Below, piece after piece: positions 11,001 through 25,141 of a stretch of 28,406 nucleotides of DNA. A program made the translations under genes and the position numbers. The first letter of the stretch is position 1; each line of letters begins with the position of its first letter. The notes below the pieces were generated by a model. It was not told the DNA's origin. It worked only from the letters and a program-made list of their open reading frames with translations, and did no database searches. Source of the stretch: Didymodactylos carnosus (lineage: Eukaryota > Rotifera > Eurotatoria > Philodinida > Philodinidae); contig CAJNOQ010001802.1 in assembly GCA_905250885.1 (NCBI GenBank), positions 1 to 28,406 of the forward strand, read 5' to 3'.

Positions 11001-13384
11001 TATTTATTGTTTCATTTCAGGAAAACGATCTTCGATCTCGTGCAGAACTGATGCTGAAAGAAGCAGATAAGATAAAAGCACGTGCATTTATTTCCCCAAA
11101 CGATGTTGTCAAAGGAAATCCAAAATTAAATTTTGCGTATGTTGTTATTGTGTTGATTTTAAGATTTTCCTTGCATTTGAAACGAAATTGAGAACACATA
11201 AATTTCCATTATATTATTCTGTTCTTAAACTTAAATCATCTCAAGATACAAAACCGTTTTTATACACAGCTCGAACATAACTTAAAACTGCTATTATCTT
11301 TTTATCTGAATTTATTACATACATTTTGAATAGAAACCTAAGAAATTAGAAAATATCTTTTTCAACATCTGACTGGAATAGAGTACAGACGGAGGAAGAA
11401 AACAATAAAGGAGATATTTGCTACATATGACATATGAGAAAAGAGATATCTACTTATGTATGAAACTCATAGAGAAATAGTGTAATTATAATTTTAGGTT
11501 TGTAGCAAATTTATTCAATTCTTATCCAGCCTTAGATGTACCTGTGGATCGTCCAGTAGACGAAGTTCTAGTACAAGAAACACGTGAGGAAAAGACTTAT
11601 CGAAACTGGATTAATTCAATGGAATTGAAAGACATATCATTTGTTAATTATTTATACTCTGATTTATCTGATGGATTAATTATACTTAGAGTAAGATCAA
11701 TGAATGAATAATGAACATGTATTTATCAAAACTAATCTTCTTACTTAATTTTAGTTGTACGATGAAATTCGTCCGGGAACAGTTGACTGGAAAAAAGTTT
11801 ATGAAAAATTTCAAGCAATAAAAGAACATTTTCAAAAATTAAGTACGGTGTGCATAATGTACATTGGACGATATGTGTTTATGAGAAAGAAAGGCGTATT
11901 TTAATTTATTTTATCTTCTAGGCAATTGTAATTTGGCAATTGAAATAGGTAAAGAGCCGATGGGTTTAAAATTAATAGGTATCGGAGGTGCAAATATTCT
12001 CAATGGTAATAAAACATTAACACTTGGTCTTGTTTGGCAGATAATGCGTGCCTATACATTATCGTTATTAACTAAATTAGCTGGTACAAAGACACCCATC
12101 GCTGATAGAGAAATTATCGAATGGGCAAATAAAAAAGTAAGAAGAATTATGTTTTTCGAGCTTATAAATACAGAAATTTTCAGAAAATTAGCTATTATGT
12201 ATTTTAAATATATGACGGTAGTTAATTCTATTTCTTCTGATTCTTGCTATCACAAAAAGAACAGAACACAATTTAGTACTTCATTTTTTATTATTATATG
12301 ACAACATCGTAGTATTTTTCTGCTATTTTAAGTATGATAAATGCAATTGATTTCATTTCTATTCTCGTTTTTAATTATATGTATTCTGATTAATGAAAAT
12401 GCCCTTAGTGTTTTTTCTTTTCTTGCTATTGAGTAGTCTCTTCTGCTTGCTTTTCACTAATATCATTCAATGTTTGACTCGTTTCTTACCTGATCTATTT
12501 TTAAGTTGCAAAATGGCAATAAAACACGATTTTTGAACACTTTTCAAGATTCAGATTTATCTGATGCAAAACTTTTATGTGATCTTATTGATGCCATCAA
12601 ACCGGGATCAATTCAATATGAGTTGCTAAAAAATGTAAGAAAATTTAATCGATTACATAAATTAAACATAGAATTACCTATCTATACATGTTTCAGGATT
12701 CAATGGCGAATGCACGTTATTGTATATCAATAGCACGCAAAATAGGAGCCCGTGTGTATGCATTACCAGAAGATATTGTTGAAGGTTTGTATTTTTTTTT
12801 TAAAATAAGCTTTAGTCTTTCAGAATATAAGCGAAAAAAGTCCATGATAATATTCTAAACTATCGAAAAACACAAAATCAATTTTGTACGAACGGAGATT
12901 TGAACACATGATAAAGTCTCTATGACTTTTCTGACAGGATCCGAGACATATTCGACCAGTATCCTACTAGGATTTCGCTTTAATTTCTTAGAATCCCAAG
13001 AAAATCCTACAGAATCCTAATAAAATCAGGTATACCCGAAAGTCATAGGATTTTCTAAGATTCTATTAGGATCCTAAACAACCTTAAGCGAAATCCTAGT
13101 AGGATCCTAGCATTTTAGGATTCTGTTAGGAAGTTATTAGATAGATCTTAAATGTTAGAATTCTGTAAGATCCTAGTAGGAGATAGACAGGAAGTGCAAA
13201 GGATTTTGTCTACGGAAACTTAGCTTTGCAGTAAACTACGAAATTAAATCCACTGCTTCGTGTACTTTAGCTGGGCCACATACTTGAATCTATTTTATAT
13301 TTTGCGTCTTTTCTTTCAGGGAAACATAAGATGATTATGACCATATTTGCTACATTAATGACAAGAGATTATCAAAATCGATAA
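8010..13384 (+). CDS. Fimbrin/plastin, actin-bundling protein with four CH domains (14 exons)
   Basis: Cross-links actin filaments into tight bundles in the cytoplasm. Exons: 8010-8117, 8991-9140, 9209-9525, 9627-9727, 9787-9896, 9963-10151, 10207-10287, 11021-11136, 11498-11690, 11755-11842, 11922-12136, 12506-12634, 12697-12784, 13320-13384. All introns are GT-AG and phases agree throughout, giving 649 residues (vertebrate plastins ~630). Calponin-homology domains lie at about residues 143-258, 293-403, 419-528 and 545-645. Typical plastin strings include [44 protein letters not shown] and [16 protein letters not shown]. The ~140-residue N-terminus aligns with the plastin EF-hand headpiece, but both calcium loops have lost most acidic ligands. 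Introns fall into short (55-101 nt) and long (361-873 nt) classes; some long ones carry repeats. Start: first ATG of the frame, in attATGg. Family call is firm; exon 1 and the terminal exon are the least certain parts. Confidence 0.93.
12945..13190. repeat. Cluster of inverted ATCCTA/TAGGAT motifs in the last fimbrin intron
   Basis: Inside intron 12785-13319, ATCCTA and TAGGAT-type hexamers recur many times in both orientations. An inverted pair of ~22 bp, atcctactaggatttcgctt (about 12961) and its complement (about 13085-13105), frames the core. This looks like a small fold-back element or MITE with subterminal repeats. Exact ends and a target duplication could not be fixed. Confidence 0.5.
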
Positions 13385-13484
13385 ATGAAATGTATATATG
13401 TATGTTTTTATTTTGTCATCATTTTTCTTTTTATTCTTTATTATGTAATTATCAATATAATTTTGAATTATAACTATTTCACTT

Positions 13485-13490
13485 AATAAA
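13485..13490 (+). terminator. Polyadenylation signal AATAAA of fimbrin
   Basis: AATAAA lies about 100 bp after the fimbrin stop codon (13382-13384). It is the nearest good match on the plus strand. Confidence 0.45.
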
Positions 13491-16264
13491 TTATGTTATT
13501 TTCAAAATTTACTTCTGTCTCTGTTCTTCATGCATATGACACACTATCTTTGATTGGTTTTTCTGTGTCTAAAGTACCTTTGATGATGTTTTGATTTATT
13601 TATTTTTCTTGTATATGTGCACTTCTACTTTCTTTTATTTTTTCGTAAAAATGAAATAGAGTATTGCTGGTAAACATAGTTGCGTTTGAGGGTAGTTAAA
13701 ATTTTGTCACACAGTCATAGTGCTCTTCGCCTTCTGAAGCTATCTTAAAAGCTAGTGCACTCGGATCAGTATAGGTTTTGTTTTTGTGTCTCTCTTCTTA
13801 CCAAGATAAAAGAAAATTTTAATGTAAATCATTCATTGTAAAGATTTTCCTTGACAATTTTGAGAGACAACAGAATTGTCCGCATACCATACAATGACAG
13901 ACCCATAATGAGTGTGAGAAACCGCCAGATAGAGGAAGTTAAACTAATGGTAATGATTCACTTTTACACTGTCTTGATATTTTTCTTGTTAATGATGTGA
14001 AATACCAATCCTTAATTTTGTTTGGAAGTACAAATTTTTTTCATCCTAAGAATGTCGTTATATAGCAGTGTAAAACTAGGATTAGAACATTTGACCAGAG
14101 TTGGCCCGTAACGGATGAAACATACTTGTGTTTATTTCTCATTCTACCCACACAAAAGAATAATCTATCGCAATTACTCATTCTCTAACTAATACCCATC
14201 TATAGCAAGGTATAAAAGTCAAACGTAATAACAGTTTAACTGTAAATCAATTAGTCGACCTTGTATATGAGATTAGTGGAAACGTAGATAAGAGTGATTT
14301 TACTCTTGCTTAATTTTACTCTTCCTGATAACCCGAAAGCATTTGATAAGGTCTAGCACGCCGCTTTACTTTACAACTTAAATACCTCAATGTAGTCAGA
14401 GTTTGAGACATCAGCGACAAAATGACACACAACACATACTTATAAAGAACATACTACAAATAAAATCCAAATATGTAGTATGATTTTATCTTTCACGGTG
14501 ATATTTCTATATTTGCTTAAATCTCATTTTATTTATGTCAAAAAATGTTTTGCATACATCGAGTTTTGAATAATCATATCACATTGTTTATTTAAATGTT
14601 TGAAAGATATTCCATTGCTGTGTTTCGTTTAAAATTTCTGTAAAATATATTTGGAATATCATGTTTCAGAACAAAATGAGCATTTTTTGATGTATCGTAA
14701 TAGGACTAAAGCAAGAATTCAAAAGATGGATGATCTATGTTTGAAGACGTTGACGACAGTATTCAAGAAGAAACGTTTCCTATTGAAATTGTCAATCAGA
14801 TAATGAGCAACAAAGGCGTATTATATATCGAATTTACTCAGAGCAATGCTATCATAAATTTATGAATAAAATATTTTCTATTCTGGTGACAACTTCAGTT
14901 TTTTCATTCTTTATGAGTTCAGCATTATTGCCACCCACATGCAATCTATTATCTCTAATATTTCTATTGAACAATATTGATTCTTGATGAACAAAGCCAA
15001 ACAAAGAATGGAAATTAAGAGATGTTATACTATGTTTCGTTCAGTAATAGAGAACCATCGATTGAATCATAAAGTTGTTGTAGTGAAATTTCTAGAAAAA
15101 TCAAAAATCATTTAACCGTGCGAGAATTTTTCATATATAAAAATGTTTTGGTTATCTTCATAATATGATAAAGCTCAATTTTGAATAAAAAAACTAGTGA
15201 AAGCATAGCACTGGCATAAGTTATAATCCAACTAAAAGAATGTTACAACGATTTTATGTATTTTTAGTAAAAAAGAACTTTATTCTGAACTTGGTGATAA
15301 CTAAAAATGAACGTTGTTGAGTAGAATGCCTCTTGTACTTGGGACTAAAGAATAATTCGGCGTTATCGAGTCAACAACAAAGATCCATTGTTTTTTTTGT
15401 TTTTACGATGTTATTTCACTATAGTTATGTGGGTTAATGTGATTTTTTGTTAAATTACTGATATTATTCGTTTTGCTGTTATAGTTGCTTTGGTGCCACC
15501 TCTCTGCGCTACTTCCTCCAGTAGCTGTAGGCACAAAATGTATCAGAATAAATAATAACTATCAAACAGAGCCTTTCTTATATGGTGGAATAGTTACGGA
15601 TGCACATATCAAAATTTCATTTCGTCTTTATAAACTAGTTTTGAGCCCTCTTTAAACAGTCATTGCGAACTGTATTGTTCAATAAAGAGATCTTTTCTCA
15701 TTATAATAATTAATGGTCCAGCATTCTCTCATGTTATATAGATGATACCCAACTGACTCAATATTCACCGTCATTGACACAGACAATGACGATGTGAAAG
15801 AAGCGTAAAACATTGTAGCTGATAATCGTATTAAATAAAACAATTTCTTTATTTGTTAAAACATAAAATGTGATACACCGAAATTATGTGTAGTATCCAC
15901 TTGATATTCATATTACCTGTTTCGTCTGTTGATACTTTGCTAGATATAATAGACAATTTCATGAAACATTAATACATTAATGCAACAACGAGCTAGTGTG
16001 AGTGAAGTTTAACCTTTCTTCTCGGATGTCACATGTTAAAAACATTCGGTTTTACAAAACGAAACGTTTCACACTTGTACACGACTTTGTTTTAGGATGA
16101 TCTAGATTTGACATCGCCTTTTTTTTACATAGGTGGAAAATGGGTGCTTTAACTCAGGTAACGAAGAAAAATGCTCTAAATTCTACGGATGGTAAGCATA
16201 GTATAAGAAAAGGATTGGAAATCGAACAAAGGCAATTCGAAAAGAATAAATAAAATACATTTTA
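13491..16264. other. 2.8-kb gene-less stretch
   Basis: No reading frame with recognisable protein character was found on either strand. A 42-codon frame at 14737-14865 (MFEDVDDSIQEE...) is too short to call. A locally GC-richer patch with a weak gtgcc...ggcac pairing lies near 15493-15535. No tRNA, rRNA or repeat array was seen. Confidence 0.45.
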
Positions 16265-16319
16265 ATTAGACGAAAAATGTTTTTCGAAAAACAAACGAAA
16301 AACATTTTTCGTCCCTAAT
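16265..16319. mobile_element. 55-bp hairpin, miniature MITE remnant
   Basis: The arms attagacgaaaaatgttt... (16265-16286) and its complement (16296-16319) pair over ~21 bp around a 9-nt loop. The right arm has two extra bases, so the ends read TAG(GG)ACGAAAAATG with TA at each edge. This resembles a very short Tc1/mariner-type MITE. No coding content. Confidence 0.5.
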
Positions 16320-16478
16320 GCTTCGACAAACATTACAGCTTTAATAAGAGTATCAGTTTTTTTGATCATCAAACATTTTTAGATACAAATAATCCCCCCA
16401 AAAAAGATACTTTTAATCACCAAAATTTTTTTAGAGAGTTGTGACATTTCATCATCTCTTCTCTGCCTCTTCTTATAT

Positions 16479-16502
16479 ATATACCCTTCTTATATATATA
16501 TA
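16479..16502 (+). promoter_or_regulatory. Duplicated TATA-rich tract before the zinc-finger remnant
   Basis: The unit cttcttatatatatata occurs twice in tandem (about 16468-16483 and 16487-16502). It ends about 20 bp before the ATG at 16523, so it could have served as a promoter or be a simple-sequence expansion. Confidence 0.25.
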
Positions 16503-16522
16503 TAGTTTACTCATTTGTAAAA

Positions 16523-16822
16523 ATGCCGACATCAAACTGGATTCCATTAAGTGTAGTTAATTCACTTGATTATGTTAAAGTTGTTGCTAAATCACATGGT
16601 GTGAGTCAATATCGAACAAATAATCTTAATGATAATACAAAATATTCATTTAAATGTGGCCGATACCGTAAATATCCATGAGCACCAAAAAACAACGTGT
16701 AAACATTCTGTTGGATTAGCAATTTTATTTAACTTGCATCAAGTTAGCGATAAAACACGTATTCAACTATTAGTTAAACGAAAAGCAAAAGCGCGTCTCA
16801 AGAAAGTTAGCATAGCTTTGTA
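16523..16822 (+). pseudogene. Frameshifted remnant of a zinc-finger protein, possibly from a MULE-type transposase
   Basis: Frame 1 runs from ATG 16523 to TGA 16679 (52 codons, MPTSNWIPLSVV... to KCGRYRKYP). Frame 2, open from upstream, continues as ADTVNIHEHQ..TCKH...RIQLLVKRKAKARLKK and stops at TAA 16820-16822. The two halves read like one Cys/His domain (C-G..Y.K.P, then H-E-H and C-K-H) interrupted by an indel or deletion around 16660-16680. The DNA-binding N-terminal domains of Mutator-like (FLYWCH/WRKY-GCM-like) transposases have this style, and I recall similar proteins in rotifers. That is family-level inference without a search. No catalytic transposase core follows. No space exists for an intron at the break. 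Confidence 0.45.
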
Positions 16823-17655
16823 AATAGATAAAAATAAAACTAAAAATATTCTTCATTTGATTAATATTTCAATGAATATGTTTGTGTTGTACATTATACT
16901 TTGTTGATAATGAAAATGTGAGATTGAGGTGATGTGAGTGAGGTGAGCATTTGTATCTCAAAATGTTTGGTGATCAACAGCACATTTTTACTCTTTTCAT
17001 AATCATAATACGAATAAATCAACTCAAACACTTTTTTCAAAGAAAGATAAGAAGCATTGCCCATAAGTTCCAGATTTTAGCTCGATGTCTTGTCCAAAGT
17101 ATGATAAAGTTTTTGAAATAAACAACCTTTTTCAACGTAATTTTCTTTGCATATTTTTCAAATAAGAAAATGTTCGCATTCGCAATACATTAGGATGAAA
17201 ATTCAGCGATTTATACGGAACTGAATATGCTAATTTTGGTAATCCATAAGTTCTAAACGTAATTCTTTTTACTAATGACAATAAGCACTATTATCAATGC
17301 AGTAACAATGTAATATAGCCAGGCTTTTTTGTTTATGTAGAACTTTCTGAAGTTTGCTTTATTATTAGATATTAGAGCAGCATAATTTTTTAAAAAAAAG
17401 ACAGCACATGAATAGAAAAAAAGAATGAGTAAGAGTAAAAGACTTAGTAAAAAAAATATTTATGTTTCTAACTGTTGTCACCAAGATTAGTAAACAACAG
17501 AATAACAAAAAACTGTTTTCACATTATATATGCTTCTCTACAGTAAAATAAGAGCAGCAACAATAAAAGAATAGAGAAAAGATAAGAGAATATGACAACA
17601 ACAATATGTTTTGTGACAATATAAAAGATAAGTTGACCATTGTTCATCTTTGTAT
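16823..17655. other. Intergenic stretch 3' of both flanking units
   Basis: No gene was seen. It must contain the 3' end of the minus-strand tubulin transcript; a minus-strand AATAAA (TTTATT on the plus strand) occurs only at 17358-17363, about 300 bp beyond the stop, so the site is uncertain. Confidence 0.4.
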
Positions 17656-22177
<4,522 letters not shown>

Positions 22178-22365
22178 AATTAATTTATTTTAAAACTAGA
22201 TAAATTTGTAAATGAGTGGTTGTCGTTTGTCGTCAGTATTGTCTAACTCTTATTTGAGTGTAACGAATGAATGCGTTATATCGTAGTTTTAAAGTTTCTT
22301 TTCTTTTTTTCTTCTGCTTTGTTGTATACACACACTTCACTGCATCCCATACGTTGAATTGCCAA

Positions 22366-23174
22366 TAGAACTGCGACAAATAGAGATTTTCTTTTTTTTT
22401 CTCTATTCTCTCTTATTCCGTTATAATAACGTTGTGAAGAAGAAAATACGCTTTAAGCGTAGGATATACACCTATGAGGGAACATCTTCTCGAAAAAAGC
22501 TAGTAAAAATTTGATAACTTGCGAAAGGAAAGAGTTACAAACCTGAAACTTCCTCGTTTATTGATAGACGATTATTAGACTGTAGCGGAAAAATTTCAAA
22601 CCTTAATTCGCTATTATTGCAAAATTGTGAATCTTTTAGTTTTGTATGACGTATAGTGCAGACAAAGAAGAAGAAGCAAATATGAGCAGAAATCCTTTTA
22701 GGCTTTTTACTAAGACACTACCTTTTATCTATCGGCCAAAGATCATTGAAACTGGAGGTTATCATCTGAAGATATCCCTGGTTAGCTACTTCAAACGAGA
22801 AGACACGAAAGAACAACGATCATTTACAGATAGAAACATTATTAGGAATCTAGTAAATAAGGAGATATCTCTTTCCACATAAGATGTGCCATGTGCGGAT
22901 ATTTTTTCGTTTAAACGCGTCGATAGAAAAGAAAGAGAACAGAAAGATATGCATGTGCGAAAAGAGATATATAGCTAGCTATCTCTTTATTTGCTAATTC
23001 TTTTGCGTTTTATTTCTTTCTGTCTTCTCGTTCGAAGTAATCTAGTCTAGATAGAATAATGTAGTCTATATCCTACACTCAAAGCGTATTTTCTTCTTCA
23101 CAACGTTATTATAACGGAATAAGAGAGAAAAGAGAAAAGAAACGAAAATCGCTATTTAGTCTATCGCAGTTCTA
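22366..23174. mobile_element. ~810-bp fold-back element upstream of beta-tubulin
   Basis: The left arm (about 22366-22460) and right arm (about 23069-23174) are inverted copies. The inner ~58 bp, from ctctcttattccgttataat through gaagaagaaaatacgctt, are nearly perfect. The outer ~45 bp are diverged by small indels. A second, poorer inverted pair is nested inside (about 22786-22872 against 22976-23040). The open frame at 22646-22882 overlaps the nested arm and shows no protein character. The left end lies ~190 bp upstream of the tubulin ATG, so it may overlap the promoter. No target duplication was identified. Confidence 0.6.
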
Positions 23175-23734
23175 ATATCTCTCTATAGAGCTATATACGT
23201 CGGAACTGACGGAGAAAAAAAGAGAAACGAAGAGAAGAAGACAAATATTTCGTTACGTATTTGTTATCGATGTGCATGTAGCTACCAAATATCTTTATGA
23301 AGAAACGCAGAGTGATTTATACTTCACACGATAAAACGCAAAATTCTGAAAATTACTCAGAAGAGAGGCTAAATTTAGTATAGAATAATAGATTCAACGA
23401 AAACCATGATCACGTCTTTTGTTCGCACGATCTACTTAATAAGATGTTTATTTTTACTTATACTTTTGGTAGTGTTTGCGACTATTAGCATATGAGTAAT
23501 GTTAGTTTAATTTTTTCTTTCGATAATAATGTTTCTGAAAAAACTTTTTTTAAACAGTTTTCCTTTTATTCACGAAATAATGGTAAAATAAAAATAAAAA
23601 AAATAAAAGTACAACTACCAGAGAAAAACACTTATTCGGCAATTCGAGATATCCCATTGTATGCCCGATTCTAGATGAACATGCTGGAACAAAATGAGTA
23701 TATAGAGAAGAGAGATTATACTAGTGTTGGTGAA
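23175..23734. other. Gene-less stretch between the fold-back element and the retrotransposon relic
   Basis: No recognisable gene. A 60-codon frame at 23492-23674 is lysine/asparagine-rich from AT bias and is not supported. The last part may be flanking DNA of the retrotransposon insertion. Confidence 0.4.
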
Positions 23735-23761
23735 GAGAGAGAGAGAGAGAGAGAGAGAGAA
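23735..23761. repeat. (GA)n microsatellite, possible 3' tail of the retrotransposon
   Basis: About 13 uninterrupted GA units. On the minus strand it is (TC)n and lies ~65 bp after the stop codon of the retrotransposon reading frame. Many non-LTR elements end in a short simple repeat. Confidence 0.6.
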
Positions 23762-23825
23762 TAGGGAATCGAATTTTGAGATCCACTGCATCCATGTGAC
23801 GTCCTGCTCATAAAGGTTTAATACA

Positions 23826-24963
23826 TCATGACTGATTAAATCTCCCAGTAGTATCAATAGATTGGAGAATGGTTGTATACACTCCTATCAGGTCCTGCTT
23901 AGCCAGTGCTCGGATAGATTCATGTTTCAAAAGTATGTGCTCCAACGTAATGTGATTATCATTAAGAACAATACGCAGCTGCTCAAACATAAAATCACGA
24001 GACTTATCGTAAATAGCACAATCCATGAAAAAATGTTTAGTAGTCTCTCTATTAAAGCCACATGCACACCGCCGATCACGGATTAACGATAAACGAAAGG
24101 ACGAAATATATTGCAAGACTAATCTGAGTTTAAAATCAGTCAATTTATGTATTGAACGTATATCGCTAGGTAGAAGATTCCATGCACGAATACCATCCCG
24201 AATAAAGGATTTCTCCGATAACGCCCGACCTCTTAAGTTCAAGGAGATGTCTCCTCGACTGAAACTTCGAGTTTGATAAACCTGGGGTCGTGGCATAGGA
24301 AAAAGTTCCATAAGATAAGTAGCAGTTTTACTATGCATGATTTTATGAAACAAACACATGCGTCGAACGTAAATAAGCTCATTAATTGATAACCATCCGA
24401 AGTCTTTAAGTTTCACATGTGAAGTGCCCCTCATAGCCCCAGAGGCAGCTAAAGCAGCCTGATATTGAAATGGTTCAGACAATTGATATTGCGTAAATCA
24501 GTACCACCATAAATAACGATTCCATAGTTGAGAATACTCAACACGAAGGCATGATACACAGAGTCAAGAGTTTGTCGAGAAACCTGCCTACTCAAAAACT
24601 TCATCGATCCAACTATATGTGACACACTGATATAAAGGCTATTTATGTGCGTGTATGTGTATTTTCTCCATTCCAAGGTAGTAGTCAATGTTAATCCCAA
24701 ATGGACATGCTTCTCAACATACTCTAGTACAATGTTACCAATGAACAAAGGAAGTAAATGGCTCGGAATGCTTCCACAAGTGAATAGCATACAAACACAC
24801 TTATTGACGTTTAGAGGCAACGCCCATTCCTTCGATCACTGGCGTATTTTTTCCAAGTCTTGATTCAAAACTGACGCAGCTGTAGTCAAATCATCTGCCT
24901 TAAGGTACAGCGAGATATCATCTGCAAATAGTTTGGAAAAAACTTCATTATCCTTATATTTCA
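23826..24963 (-). pseudogene. Non-LTR retrotransposon relic: C-terminal half of the reverse transcriptase ORF
   Basis: Reads on the minus strand. It starts inside the reverse transcriptase domain at LLLKYKDNEVF, followed by the catalytic FADDISLYL box (FADD codons at 24917-24928). Next come LPLNVNKC, HLGLTLTTTLEW, the thumb region and ILNYGIVIYGG. Further on are the FIRDGIRAWNLLPSDIR segment, common after the RT domain in CR1/Jockey-like elements, and a Cys/His cluster CACG...TTKHFFMDC. Two defects are visible: an in-frame TGA at 24836-24838 where RQ(W)SKEW would be expected, and a 1-nt frameshift near 24480 that moves the frame to the one ending at 23826. The N-terminal part, including the endonuclease and most RT motifs, is absent; the copy ends at a hairpin MITE (24967). 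It is a dead, 5'-truncated LINE. The clade is not resolved. Confidence 0.85.
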
Positions 24964-24966
24964 ATA

Positions 24967-25139
24967 GCAACAAATGTAAATGATAGAACTTTGATCAAAA
25001 AAATTACATTTTACATTTACAATGTTTTTTTTATCAGCTGCGCTAGAACAGAATTCTGTTCTGGCGCAGCTGATAAAAAAAACATTATAAACGTAAATGT
25101 AATTTTTTTGACCAAAGTTTTATCATTTACATTTGCTGC
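24967..25139. mobile_element. 173-bp hairpin MITE flanked by TA, abutting the LINE
   Basis: Two ~85-nt arms, from gca(a/g)caaatgtaaatga to the centre cagaattctg, are complementary with few mismatches and almost no loop. TA is present at both edges (24965-24966 and 25140-25141). The arms contain A- and T-runs and a shared atcagctgcgc(t/c)agaac stretch. This fits a Tc1/mariner-type MITE. Its sequence is unlike that of the 1899-2020 element. Confidence 0.75.
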
Positions 25140-25141
25140 TA

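Noticed and set aside
11933..12301. 122-codon frame as a separate gene
   Set aside because: It is fimbrin exon 11 plus intron read-through.
14737..14865. 42-codon frame with acidic N-terminus
   Set aside because: Too short, unrecognised, and no splice-linked neighbour was found.
22646..22882. 78-codon frame upstream of tubulin
   Set aside because: It overlaps an arm of the nested fold-back; no protein similarity recognised.
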